From Ophiura sarsii (taxonomy: Eukaryota > Echinodermata > Ophiuroidea > Amphilepidida > Ophiuridae), in NCBI GenBank assembly GCA_035610835.1, contig CM069446.1:70169062-70233061 (forward strand): a stretch of 64,000 bases of DNA, read 5' to 3'. The position numbers were made by a program, and so were the translations under genes. How positions within the stretch are numbered: position 1 is the first letter of the stretch; every line of letters starts with the position of its first letter. Under the pieces are notes generated by a model. That model searched no databases. It saw nothing but the letters and a program-made list of their open reading frames with translations, and had not been told where the DNA came from. Below are positions 43,146 to 54,637 of the stretch, piece by piece.

Positions 43146-43947
43146 GTAAGAGTGGGCCTAAGTGTTCAACTTGGAAACACATGTCACGAAAGGACACTTA
43201 GACTAGATTATCAATCGTTTTGGTATGGTATCTGACATTACAGGCAAATCGTGACCAGTCGTCTGGGTGGGTTAAGGCCGTAACTCATGAATCCCTGCAA
43301 ATCTAACGTGGCCCTCAGGCCAATTTTAAAATACCGTTTTTACGATATATGATACAATTAATCGGTTAATATCGGTCTCTTCTGTACGGGCTTCTGTAAT
43401 ATACAATTCGCATTGTCGCCGTTTTGGATACTCGAAAATGGGTTTTTTTTGGGGGGGGGGGGGCGGGGGTGGGGGGAGTCATCTGGGGAGTCATCAGGCC
43501 AGGAGTCATCGGGGGGGGGGGGGGGGCAGAGGAAAGCCTGTGTCAGGCAAATGCCCCGCGCCCCCTCTCAGTCTCGCCCAGCTCCTCCCTCGTTGGTTTC
43601 AATGTAATGTACAGGATTTATAGGATGATTCCAGAAAATTCAACACATGTCCAACTCTAGCGGTTTTAGGATGAAATAATTCAGTTCCAAACGTGTGATG
43701 AATATTCTGGAGTCATATAATCAAAATCAATTTAATTTCTTTACATTGAAACCAACGGAGATTCAAAACTTGCGGGCATTCATGTCCACCGTCGTCTGGG
43801 CACACATCTGACCTGGTCGAGTGCCCTCTATCTGAATAAAAGTCAACCGAATTTAGAGATTTTCTGAGCATGTTTCGAGAGAGTGTTTTGAGAGTTTTGA
43901 CCAACTTGAGTAACAACTGGCAACACTAAAAATATTAGCAAGCGAAG

Positions 43948-44008
43948 ATGGCGGACGTATTTAAGGCCGGTGGCCTGGAACCAGGTCATAAAGACTCTAT
44001 AACATCGG
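43948..44008 (+). CDS. Candidate first coding exon (MADVFKAGGLEPGHKDSITS), followed by a splice donor
   Basis: The ATG in GCGAAGATGGCGGAC has a good Kozak context and an MAD start typical of animal intracellular proteins. Twenty codons follow, then TCGG^GTAAGTT, a near-consensus 5' splice site at 44009. There is no signal peptide and the protein is not recognised. The upstream 250 bases contain no recognised transposon, unlike most of the window. I could not find a convincing second exon in the following 20 kb, so the gene, if real, has a long first intron or is a relic. Confidence 0.4.
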
Positions 44009-46834
44009 GTAAGTTATAATGACATCGATAATTAGACAATATTTATGTGGAATATATATCCAGGTATCAATCCTCCAAGTTTGAGGCGAATCGCTTGTTT
44101 AGTTGGCCAGCTTTAGTGTAGCTATAGTTAAGAGGGTGAAAATGTACCAATCGTTCAATCAGCCGGCCAGGCCTACTAATACTATAGTACTACATATTAC
44201 ATGTAGTACAATTACAATTTTAATTTACATTCAATCAGTGTTCTGTCAGAATCTTATTGGCTTTGATTCCATACCTGCCATACCCTAGGGTATATTAGGT
44301 CTAACATTGGCATTGAATGATAATAATATGCGGCAACTTATGACTGAGTGAATGAATATGACTTGCTTAATAATTTTTAATTACTTGTATTAAATACAAA
44401 TAAACGGACAGATGTCATGATCAAGTCAGTTTTTCCCAGGTTTTCCTGAGTTGACAGCTCTAAATAAGCTAGTAGTTCGCTAATTCAGAATCAAGAAGAA
44501 ACACAGTGCATTGTGGGATACACACATGGGGATATATACAAAGCAATTCCCACGCTATTCCCCATCAGTTACTTTAGTTTACTCACACGCTGGAAGCTGT
44601 TTTAGGCCCGGGGTTTTATGGTGTTTAAAATTAAAGTTCTGAAATAATCATCTTTACCCATCCCAACATTATTTTAATCATTGAATGGCAATAAAACATT
44701 ACATGTATTAATGAGTATACATGTACATGAGCCTGAGGGTTTAAAGGTAGATGTTCCGATTTTTAACTTAATGTTTTCTATTCTACATAAAGGGTCATCC
44801 TTAAAATAGTTGTATTCCAAAGTTTGAGTTGCATAGCTCTAATGGTTCTTATTTTAGATGACATGAAATGTGCCCATTGAGTAGTACACAAACTATATCA
44901 GTGGTTAACCATCATTCATGGTAATTCAACGTTATTTCACAGATTTCTCCGTAATCATACTGATTTGGAGTTTGGACCGGTCACATTTCAGTATGTTAAT
45001 CAGAAAAATATGATCTTTCATATGAAAATCTCCATGTTTGACTGAGGTGAATCGGTTTATGAAAATGTGATCGGAACATCTACTTTTAAATTCAGCCAAC
45101 ACTGCTTTTAATGCCTAAAAACATTGAATTTGTTATTTTACAAAATTGTTCTTAATATAAATATTTATTTATGGTAAGACAAGTCATCAAGTGTCTCAAA
45201 AATAGACTTTATTGGAGGAAAAATGGTGTTGTTATTACCAAATTAAGTAAGTTGGGTAAATCGGGCATTTATGTTAAAAGTTACACTGTAGCAGTGGGAT
45301 AGTATCATGTGATTGTTAGATTGGTGGCCACTGCACTGTTTTTCAATTTCTCACAGAGGTGCCAGTTGTGGGATGATGTTCTGCACTATGGCATTGGCAG
45401 TTAGGAATATACATGTAGGATGTACTTTTACTAGTTTTTACATTGGTGGCAGCTGTGGGATATGATTTATGATACTTATTAATCATTAAATTGGTGGTCA
45501 ATGGAAGGTGAGGTGGACATGCCCCCCCCCCCCCCTAAATTTCAAGTAGAAGTGCCCCCTAGAAAATGGTTGTGTCCTTGTCCTTGTCCCCCCTAATCTA
45601 CCCTTGTCCCCCTACACTACAGCTTTGATGCCATTGACACCTTTTATAATGGTGCCAGGTGTGGTTTTGTAGTTTTTAAACTAGAAAAACACAATTTTAA
45701 ATATCACAAGGGGAAAATCTTCAAAGTGAGTGGGGGAAAACCCTGGTACGCAGGTGCGCAGAATCGAACGTGGGTCCTTTGCATGGGATGGGAGTCACAG
45801 TCCTGTACATAGAGTAAATACATGTATGGGGATGATGATTTTTTTTTTGGGGGGGGGGGGAGGGGTTACAATTCTAATTTTAAGGATAACAGTCTGTTTT
45901 GAAAGGTTTACAAAACATGTTTTTAAAACAAAATGGTTTGTTGCCTATAAATATTCCCCCGGAAGAAATGGTAATAATGTTTTTTCTCGCCGTGATTCTC
46001 GGGTTTTACCATTCTATTTCCCTCAGTGTTCTTAAATACATACACTAGTATGCCAAGATTTTACGGAATTGAGATTTTTTTTCCCCGCACAAAACCAAAT
46101 TTGACAATTCTACCCAAATATTGTCAGGAAGGTTGGAACTTCAGTGTTTTTACGATTTTGGTACCACCAATCGCACATGGCATGACGCAATGCATGGCGC
46201 TGGTTGATGAATTAAAATTAACTCTTTTCTACTACAAGATTATTACCCGGCTTATTATCTCTGAATTATTTACTGTTTTTCCCAACGAAAACCACGATCT
46301 CTCCCCATCATTTTATATTATTATTTGTATTCTAACATCTTAAACAGATTATTAAAAATACAAATAGACTGAGACTCATGCCGCCCTCTACATTTTGTCA
46401 TCACTGTTAACTTCCGGTAATATAGAAGATCGCATGTACGAAAATAAATATTGTTTCGTCGTGGTCAAAATGGCAGAAATGAATTGGAATTTCAAGCAAA
46501 TTATGAAACCTCTCTACCAGGGATAACTTTCAAAAATAATAAATTGTCATGCAGAGAAGAAAATTTGACTTTAAAGTAAGTTTATTTTACTTTCTAAGAG
46601 TGGTATTTGTGGGTGATTTTTTTGGTCACAGATTTGGTCGCGGTTATCATATTATCTCGCATTTGGTTTATTTACGCAGGATTTCTCGGGTTGGTTTCAA
46701 ATAGGGAAATCACGGTTTTAGTAAACTAGCCTCTCGAATCAACAACAAATAGGACTCAACAAAATGCAAAATTTGTAAATTGCTATACAAATAAAAATAA
46801 TTGCATAGCAGTTTTGCTACACACAAAAAAATCC
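44009..46834 (+). other. Possible first intron of the 43948 gene; no second exon found
   Basis: Apart from the TTAA MITE at 44745 I see no structure. Frames of 101 and 105 codons (45730, 46026) lack recognisable domains. A G run lies at 45849. Confidence 0.35.
44745..45085. mobile_element. TTAA-type MITE with AGGTAGATGTTCCGAT ends
   Basis: TTAA at 44741-44744 and 45086-45089. Ends AGGTAGATGTTCCGAT and ATCGGAACATCTACTT. One copy only in this window. It lies in what would be the first intron of the candidate gene starting at 43948. Confidence 0.82.
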
Positions 46835-46838
46835 ATAA

Positions 46839-47109
46839 CCCTAACCCTACCATTATACCCCAAAATACCACGACTGGGCATGTTGGTACCACCCGGCGTG
46901 GAAATTTTTTGCTGAAAAAATGGACCAGGCTCATATAGTTTGCGCAATATTCTGCGCAAACTAGCCTTGACACTGACAGCCGTGGTGTAGTGGGGAATTG
47001 TTCGCCTCTGGTGATAGAGGTCTCTGGATCAAATCCCGGGGGGAATATTTTGGTCGATTTTCCATGTTGAAAAAAAAAATTCTGAAAAAAGTAGGGGGTA
47101 GAGTTAGGG
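46839..47109 (+). mobile_element. TTAA-type MITE carrying a tRNA-like pol III promoter, copy 2
   Basis: Flanked by ATAA (46835-46838) and TTAA (47110-47113). Left end CCCTAACCCTACC, right end reversed CCCTAACTCTACCCCC. Internal order: AATACCACGACTG, the CCGGCGTGG motif, a hairpin at 46936-46963 (11-bp stem), A box GGTGTAGTGG (46984-46993), B box GGATCAAATCC (47026-47036), then A-rich text. The uninterrupted TATAATGG at its left shows the target used by the mariner MITE inside copy 3. Confidence 0.65.
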
Positions 47110-47599
47110 TTAATGCAGACCCTGCTGGTAACTCACAGGGTTGCAGGACGACAAGATGTTTTTCCTAGTCGACCAGTCGCCACCTAATAGTCAGGACTAG
47201 TCACTATAGCTATATTTGACTATTTTAGAGGTCAAATTGTGATGAAATTTTGATGCTAAGTTAGTTGTTGTAAATTATGCATACAAATAAAGGAGTATGA
47301 CATGAATAAGAACAAACAACTTTACACAATTGCAATGCATTTCACTTTTGTCTTTGCATGGTTACATTATCACTAGAAGCCTATCGCGTCTCAACAATTT
47401 CAAATGCGTCTCAACTTAGCGTCTCAACAAGTTTGTTTGATAATTATCTCATTTGCATGTTTTGTACCCATAATATTTGGTTATTGTGAACTACAAACTG
47501 GGTGGACAAGTTTGTCTAAATATTCGGCTATAGGGAGAACGTGAGGTACAAAGTCGTAGTTGCAACTACCGCAATTAGTTGTCGACCATGTCGTGCAAG

Positions 47600-47780
47600 C
47601 CTAGTTACTCACAAAAATACCTGCCTGACAGAAATTCCACCAGCCAGTGTAACTCACTTATTACACTGTGAGTTTGAGTGTGAATTTTACCCGCCAGTTG
47701 GTCGGTTGCTTTGGCATCTTCACCCGCCCGACGCAAAAGTTACCCGCTATGGGCAGGCAGGTGATATTTCCAGGCATGCT
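47600..47780. mobile_element. Degraded relative of the hAT MITE at 33191
   Basis: Shares TCTTCACCCGCCCGAC, AAAGTTACCCGCTATGGGC and CCTGCCTGACA with 33191-33629. The ends are eroded (TTTCCAGGCATG in place of TTTCCATCCCTG). I see no target duplication. Confidence 0.55.
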
Positions 47781-47890
47781 CAGAAGTCGGATTAGTCACT
47801 AGGTTCCTGTTTTTAGCATTCCAGAAAATTCTAGGATATTTTCAAACTTTTTGAACATCTTGTAACAAATTTGTAGAAAAAACCTCTTTA

Positions 47891-48290
47891 GTTTAAATAT
47901 AACAAATATGTGGGTTGTTCCATCCAGTAGAACAGGTGTTTTTCAAATATAACAAATATGTGGGTTGTTCCATCCAGTAGAACAGGTGTTTTTCAAATAT
48001 AACAAATATGTGGGTTGTTCCATCCAGTAGAACAGGTGTTTTTCAAATATAACAAATATGTGGGTTGTTCCATCCAGTAGAACAGGTGTTTTTCAAATAT
48101 AACAAATATGTGGGTTGTTCCATCCAGTAGAACAGGTGTTTTTCAAATATAACAAATATGTGGGTTGTTCCATCCAGTAGAACAGGTGTTTTTCAAATAT
48201 AACAAATATGTGGGTTGTTCCATCCAGTAGAACAGGTGTTTTTCAAATATAACAAATATGTGGGTTGTTCCATCCAGTAGAACAGGTGTT
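47891..48290 (+). repeat. 50-bp minisatellite, exactly eight units
   Basis: Unit begins TTTCAAATATAACAAATATG and ends CATCCAGTAGAACAGGTGTT. Seven units from 47941 are identical; the first (47891) differs at two bases. The unit's end, CAGTAGAACAGGTGTTTTT, is the terminus of the GTAGAACAGGG element family, and the array abuts such an element at 48291. Confidence 0.95.
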
Positions 48291-48550
48291 TTTCCATGAA
48301 CTTCGATATTTTCACACCATGGTTGTTTTTAGATAAACCCTGTACTATGGGCAAACGGGCCTCTCAGGTTGCATCAGTTGGTTGGGCTTTTTTCTTCTTT
48401 TTTCCCCCTTCAAAATGAACGTAAAAAGGTAAATAAAATCTCCAAAAATGTTGCCGTAATTTGACATGCCTAAACAAATTATTTAGGACTTCCAAAATAA
48501 AATGGGTCGGTCGGGCTTGTAGAACAGAGATACTTTTTTTCGTCACCTAA
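48291..48550. mobile_element. GTAGAACAGGG-family element next to the 50-bp array
   Basis: Left part with CCCTGTACTATGGGCAAACG and GTTGCATCAGTTGGTTGGGC. Right part with GGGTCGGTCGGGCTTGTAGA, ACAGAGATAC, then TTTTTTTCGTCACCTAAG. The family has inverted ends of the form RGGCGACGAAAAAAA...CCCTGTTCTACGGGC and an AT-rich middle. Confidence 0.55.
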
Positions 48551-50600
48551 GAACCAAAGAAGAAACCCAGTCTCTGAGCTCAATTTTTAGATATTTAAAA
48601 CAATTTTTGAAAATCTTTGAAATCGACAATTGAAAATATTATAATTTAAATTCTTTATCAATTTTGAAAAAAAAAGACTAATTAAGTGACCCTGTCCCTA
48701 CCTGAGAGATAGTTTTACAAACATACATAGTCAAGCACCAACCCATGTGTGAGGACCCGTATTAAAACACGTTTAAAAAAGTATAGAAGTTACAGTACAG
48801 TCAATCTGAGGACATTTTATGTTTTGTACCATACATGTAGGGACATTTGTATGGTACTTGTATGTGTAACTTCTATACGTTTTTATGCAGGAAAAAAAGA
48901 GAGGACTTCAAAAAAGGTCCTCACTTCTTTTTTTTGGTCCTCACATTGCCGGCTGGTAGGGACAAAGGTCCTCGGATTGGCGGGTTCAACATTACATAAT
49001 CTTTACTTATTCACAATACACAGGTCAACATAAAATATCTGTTTTTCACCGAAGGCTGTGATCTATTTATATACATGTCCATTTTATGTGCAAAGCCATC
49101 AAGAATGTAAATAAATATCTTATAAACCTGTCACACTCACATTTGTATCTTATCTGTGCGATGTTACTGCACTTTATCAAAATTCTATATTTATTTGTTC
49201 ATATCGAAATTGTATGTGAAACAGTTACTTGAAACCGTTTGAGAATGGCCTCATCAGTATCGGTTTCTGTCAAGTCGTGATCTATGTGTTAGACACTTGC
49301 AACCTGCCCAGCACTCACTCCCCGAGGGAACGCAATTATGTGACATGTAATTTGAAAGTGTAGCTGACCGAATGGATTAAAGAAATCAAATGGACAACTC
49401 ACTCACACGCACCTATACACCTTCCAACCAAATGGGGTGGTGGGGTTGGGGGGGGGGGGGGTGGGTACCATCTTGCATAAGGTGGTGTGTTGCTCAAGTA
49501 GTGTGTGTTGGTGTTTTTTGGGGGCGGTCAAGAAATTATTTTTTGTGTGTGAAAAATATGGTGTCGGTATCGTTTCAAACTTATAGCTTCATTGTAGCGG
49601 TATACACCTGAAACTGCCCTGCTTTAGGGGTAGGGGGAAAACTCGACGCTTTTGAAAATCTGGGTAAGAAACCTGGTCACGTGAGAGACAAAGTGAATGG
49701 AAAGGGGTGAAAGGGAAAGAATAGGGATAGTGGAGAGAAAAGAACAGACATTGTTGGGATAAAAAAGGATGGGATTGAAGGAAAACCACACACCATATTT
49801 TCTGAAATATATGCACCTGATTGCATTGCAAACCTCTGTCAAACGATTTAGCGATTCTATTTTTTGTGGGTGAACAGTAACTGTAAGGAATTTATGCTTT
49901 CAAACCTACATAGTGCCTACATGTATAGCTGCATACTTTGTTATAAATGATTCGAGCATTACCCCCCCCCCCCCCACCTCGCCTAGGGGAGGGGGAGCAC
50001 AACTACTCTCCGTCCGGGGGAGGGGGGGGGGGGCACTCAACTTTTGTTTTGGTAGTGGTGTGCCGCCCAGGATCTCAAAAAGGGACTGAACTGAACTGAG
50101 TGGACTTTAAGACGAAAAATAGGGTCTTAGGAACTGATTTTTTCAAAAAAGTAGGTCTTGAGAACTGGCCTATAGTTCAATTTTGATTAGCAAGAACGCA
50201 AATTTTTGGGTTTTAGAACGCAACATTTTTGCAGAATTGGGGCTTTGGAACGCAAATTTCGAATTTTTGAATTTTCAATAAAATTGGGGTCTTAAGAACT
50301 GATGCAGGCTCAAAGGGGGGGGGGGGGGGTCACAAGAGCTAGCAGCAGAGGGTGAAAAAGGGGGTCTTCAGCACGGCATATACCTATGCCCTTTTCAAAT
50401 GGCAGTCCGCCCCACCCCCCCGGGCCAATACTATCACCTTATATTTATGATTTAAATGAGCTCTGTTTGTACTCATCTCAATGATTGACAGTGTGACAGA
50501 GTGTGTTACATTCCACCACAGTATACAATTCCTGTAATGCTGCGCCATGCCTCGTAGCCAAAAATATCTGGGGAGGGATAAAATGGCAAGTTAAATATAG
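48551..50600. other. No gene seen
   Basis: An inverted pair, AAAAAGTATAGAAGTTACAG (48776) and GTAACTTCTATACG (48867), marks a small foldback. GTGGTGTGCCGCC at 50056 resembles the foldback block at 23025. G and C runs at 49450, 49963, 50023 and 50316. Confidence 0.45.
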
Positions 50601-50769
50601 GTGAGTTCACATAAGATAAGCCGTGTACAAAAAACCCACCAAAAATTAAGGTTAAATTTAAACGGTAGATTAGATGCTGAGATTTTAGATTTTTTTATGA
50701 GTCGACTCAAAATAGGAAAATACAAGTTTCTAATACCTGGAAATCTTGTGTTAATTTTGTTCCTATTAG

Positions 50770-50940
50770 TTCAGTCAGTTCCAAATTTAGTAATGAATTT
50801 AGAAAAGTATAGCGCACAAAAATGCACCCATGGTGCAACATGGCACAATGTGAATCAAGCTTGCATGCCAAAAAAGCGTGAATATGCTTGGATTAAATTT
50901 TACGTGCGGAGAGATAAAAAACGCATATTTCTGATAAGTC
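50770..50940 (+). mobile_element. Partial relative of the MITE at 51038
   Basis: Shares the left end and the AGCGCACAAAAATGC, TGCCAAAAA and CGCATATTTCT blocks in order with 51038-51243. The right terminus is missing. Confidence 0.55.
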
Positions 50941-51037
50941 TGTGTAGTTAGAGGACGTTTTCTCTAGATATGTCATATCTTGATCCCATCAAATTTGATC
51001 ATTTATAAAGAAAGAGGTTAACTTTCATATCACCATA

Positions 51038-51243
51038 GTTCAGTCAGTTCCAAATTGGTGAAACCTGTTTACAGCAGCAAATGAATTCAAAAGAGCGTCG
51101 TGTGCAAAACTCTCGCATAGCACAATATTGCATTGTATGCGTGACGCTTGTGTATGCCAAAATCGCGGTTATGCGCTTGGATGACTTCTGCACGCGGATA
51201 GATAAAAGCCGAATATTTCTTGCCAATTTGGAACTGATTGAAC
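51038..51243. mobile_element. TA-flanked MITE with GTTCAGTCAGTTCCAAATTGG ends
   Basis: TA at 51036-51037 and 51244-51245. Ends GTTCAGTCAGTTCCAAATTG and, reversed, GTTCAATCAGTTCCAAATTG. A diverged partial copy lies at 50770-50940 (TTCAGTCAGTTCCAAATT, TGCATGCCAAAAAAGCGTGA, GCGGAGAGATAAAAAACGCA). Confidence 0.7.
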
Positions 51244-51989
51244 TATAACAGCAGGGATGGGATTTGCAGAGGTTATCCCAGAAGACGGTCAAATAGCTGT
51301 TGTAACTCACCCGGGTGTAACTCGCGTAGAGTGGTGCATAACTCACCCTTCACTCTCTCACTGGTTTATTAGATCAGACTACGTGGATGGGTTGTTGTTC
51401 TCTGCAACCTAATTTTTCGTCAATTATCTTAACCCTGTGGGGGCGGTATCTTCGCATAGAGATAAATAAAATCACCATCTGTGATAAAATCATCAATTTG
51501 TAAACTCACCATTTGTTAACTCATCAGAAACATGCTCCCAAAAATAATTGCTGTTAACCATTACACTATTTGATTTCCATTTGTATTGATTACACTCGCT
51601 ATTGTCACAATAAATAATTAAACCTCTAGATAATTCCGACTGTGTCCAATGTCATGTGTGTAGGAAATCCCAGAGACGGTTTGAATAATATGATATCAAA
51701 TCGTCAAATTACTATTGATAGATTCAGTGTGTGTTTGAAAATGTTGTGCTTATAGAAAGTGAGATCTTTTAAAAAAATGAATGTGTCATAACATTAAGTC
51801 ATTAATTTCATGTGGCCTTTTTTCATTTTTTTTTTTTGGGGGGGGGGGGGAGAGTTGGTCTCAAATTGTTTAAAATATTTCAAAATAAAATTGTAAAACA
51901 TTTTGAATAAAAAAATTTACAAATGCAAATGAACCAGTCAGACCATGAAGCTAGTTATAGAACCCCTATGCTATTAAATATAGATCTAT

Positions 51990-52486
51990 AATTTATTTTA
52001 TTTTATTTATGCTTTCTTAATATTGAGGGTATATGCTTCAGTGACTTGCACTGCTTTCCAAATTCCAAGCAGGCTCTCATTATGATACATAAAAATAAAT
52101 ACATACAAATAACAAATGTTACAGTGTTTAAATATTATACAAATTATGATATTATTCAATTATGATACAGTGGAAATATAGGATTTGAATTGACCAAGGG
52201 ACATTTTTTCTAAATCAATACGAATAGATGGCGATAAATTGTTCCGCAGATGGCCAGATCTGAAAAGAAAAGTGCGCACACTAGAATTTTAGTTGATTTT
52301 AGGGATGATTAAAGTATTATTTGAATAATTCCTGGTAGTATGAGTGTGATAGTTATGTACAAATTCAAAATTGGATGATAAATAGGTTGGACTAATATCT
52401 TTTAAACATTTGAATAAAATAATAAGTATTTGAATTTTCCACCTATCACTTAGTTTTGTCCAATGAAGTAAGAGCATATAAATATT
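51990..52486 (-). pseudogene. LINE C-terminal coding fragment and 3' UTR, inverted relative to its reverse transcriptase
   Basis: The minus strand reads LHWTKLSDRWKIQILIILFK, CLKDISPTYLSS, then further on LRNNLSPSIRIDLEKMSLGQ and FKSYI, with stops in between. This matches the C-terminal pattern of CR1/L2-like LINEs (LHWLP...IL...KAL....P.YL, then W..LP..IR....L..FK). A 3' UTR follows and ends in AAATA repeats near 51990-52010. With the RT fragment on the + strand this has the geometry of a twin-primed insertion. Confidence 0.75.
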
Positions 52487-52657
52487 GGTGTTCCACAAGG
52501 CTCAATATTAGGACCTCTGTTATTTATTTTATTTGTAAATTGTTTACCAAATGCTGTAAATTGTAAAACTACAATGTATGCTGATGACACCACTTTACTA
52601 TTTAGATCAAAATGTACTGATGAACTTTCAACTTCTTTGACATCAAACCTAACCTAG
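52487..52657 (+). pseudogene. LINE reverse transcriptase fragment ([13 protein letters not shown]...YADDT)
   Basis: The + strand encodes [20 protein letters not shown] followed by [15 protein letters not shown], the fingers/palm motif and the catalytic YADD of a CR1/Jockey/L2-type non-LTR reverse transcriptase. A stop follows at CTAACCTAG. It starts abruptly at 52487, exactly where a piece of LINE C-terminus in the opposite orientation begins. A mariner-type MITE sits just downstream (52740). Confidence 0.85.
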
Positions 52658-52739
52658 ATCTAGTTGCTAATTGAAGTACAAAATGTATAAACTCAACCTT
52701 GCAAGAGGGACAGCAGTAATGGATAGGGCACAAACAATA

Positions 52740-53269
52740 CAGGCTGTATCAAAATGATTTGTACTCTGATATGTTCCATTTTCAAAAAAAGCATTAAAAA
52801 TATAAAATCTCTGATAAATACAATATTTTTGATTTTAATAAATAGGGAATTATGTCAACTTATTGATCTGATAATCTGAAGATAATTGGCTGTTGTTTCT
52901 GACCGCTATTGTCATTCAAATGAAGATCGACGTAATCATGGTTTTACTCGCAGCAACGCAAATTTTAATAGGTTCACTGCACAAACTCTTTATTAAGTAG
53001 TGAATATATGAGTGCAAGTCAGGAGGAACTTTGAATTGTGCGCTTCAGATCTAACGTTTCGATGAAAATGATAAAAACACCAATATTCCTTTAAAAGCTT
53101 GTAAATTCTGAAAAAAATGTTCGATTGTCGTAAATCAAAATTCTTAGAAAAGATGAAACTTCAATAATTTTGCATATAGAAGCAAAATGGTCTAAATGGT
53201 TCGTAACATATCAAAAAAAATTCTGAAAAACTGACCAGACCACGGTACAAATCTTTTTGATACAGCCTG
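52740..53269. mobile_element. Mariner-like MITE with CAGGCTGTATCAAAA ends, adjoining the LINE relic
   Basis: Ends CAGGCTGTATCAAAATGATT and, reversed, CAGGCTGTATCAAAAAGATT. TA on the left; the right flank is TT. The interior is AT-rich without a transposase. It interrupts the LINE sequence just after the reverse transcriptase fragment. Confidence 0.7.
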
Positions 53270-54107
53270 TTTTGGTTGTGCTTGGTTTAGTCATCCAAAA
53301 CCGGTTATAGACTTGACTTCATGATGATGACACTAGTGAGAGATTGTCTATTATTAGGCTCCGTACACTATACACCCACAACTTGACTGCCATCAAAGAC
53401 AACACCTAAAATCTTCAATGTATTTTTACAAAGGGGTGTCAAGTGATGTCACAGACTCATGTGGTATGTGTTAGGTAGTTAACAATAACTTTGCGTAGTC
53501 ATAAATTTTTAGGGATGAGCGGCTTGGTGTTGGGGGGGGGGGGGGGGGGGGGGGGCAAGTGGAACAGTCATCCTCATTGGTCTCTCCTATTATTTGATGA
53601 GATCACAGATACATTTTTAAGGTGGGTTTCAACAGTCAGTTGGTACGAAGGATTTCCTTATTTTTTAATTTTGACTCGCCTTGCAAACATGTGCCAGAAT
53701 ATTCCAAGTTTCCGTATTTTTTAGCGCCTTTCAGCCTTTTTAATTGATATTTTCATCTTTTTTTAATCCTTAAACTCCTGAACCCCATGAAATTCCATTG
53801 AAAGCATATGCTAGCACATGCCGCCTCGGTCTCCCCGGGCGCTGACGTTGGGTGACAAATATGGACGGAATTGATATTTACGGGCTTGTGACCAAGGCTG
53901 TGAATGCACGGGTAGTTTCGTACCCGGGTACCAGACCCATTTTTCGGGCGGATACCCGGTTACCCTAAAATATACACACACACACATAGGTGTTTTTACC
54001 TAAAATCTCACCAAAATCTGCACAAATCAGGAAATTTGTGAACATTTTTTTCCAACAGATTTTTAGCCAAAAAACAGCTGATTTTACATGATTTGAGAAA
54101 AATGTAT

Positions 54108-54200
54108 CGAAAAAAAAATAGAACAGGTTTTCCCCAAAATCGCTTAAGTAGGTCGGTTGGGCCCATAAAACAGGGTTTTTTCTTCTTCTTCGCCTTAGAC
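54108..54200. mobile_element. GTAGAACAGGG-family right end
   Basis: AAGTAGGTCGGTTGGGCCCA, TAAAACAGGGTTTTTTC and TTCTTCGCCTTAG. Same layout as the right ends at 21140 and 48500. The left end is not clear. Confidence 0.5.
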
Positions 54201-54389
54201 CTGATCATTTAATTTGGTAACACCTGACAGTTGACACTTAATATAGGTATTGTTTTAATTTAACAATGGTGAATGTCAGAGCCTGTTGATGATAAATATA
54301 ATCATTAGTGAAGTAGTTAGTTATATAGGGGGATAAAAAAGTGTTGAAATGTGTGCGTACAGTGTAATTGGAGCCAGTTGACTGAACGC

Positions 54390-54603
54390 ATCAACACTGT
54401 TAAGTCTGTTCTGTTGGGTTGACAACACAGTCAATCTACAGGACCATAAGAAATGTTGTGTAACTTGTATCATATTGTACTTTATATGATGTGTGTTTGT
54501 TCATTATCCTTTTGTTCCATTGGGTTTGCTTTTCTCACACGCTTTGATCTTGATGAAAAGGCGCTTTATAAATGCTCATTTGTATTGTATTGTATTGTAT
54601 TGT
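54390..54603 (+). repeat. L2/CR1- or SINE-type 3' tail with (TATTG)n
   Basis: Ends with CTTTGATCTTGATGAAAAGG then CGCTTTATAAATGC and a TATTG microsatellite. GCGCTTTATAAAT before a short tandem tail is a common 3' end of L2/CR1-like LINEs and the SINEs they mobilise in marine invertebrates. No coding part is visible upstream. Confidence 0.6.
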
Positions 54604-54637
54604 ATAAGACCCTAATAAATTGATGAATTGTTCATCC

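Noticed and set aside
46470..46524. MAEMNWNFKQIMKPLYQG short start-like frame (+)
   Set aside because: A stop follows after 18 codons and no splice donor lies before it.
46839..46860. CCCTAACCCTACC as a telomere-like repeat
   Set aside because: Only two partial units; it is the terminus of the tRNA-bearing MITE family and recurs at 59647.
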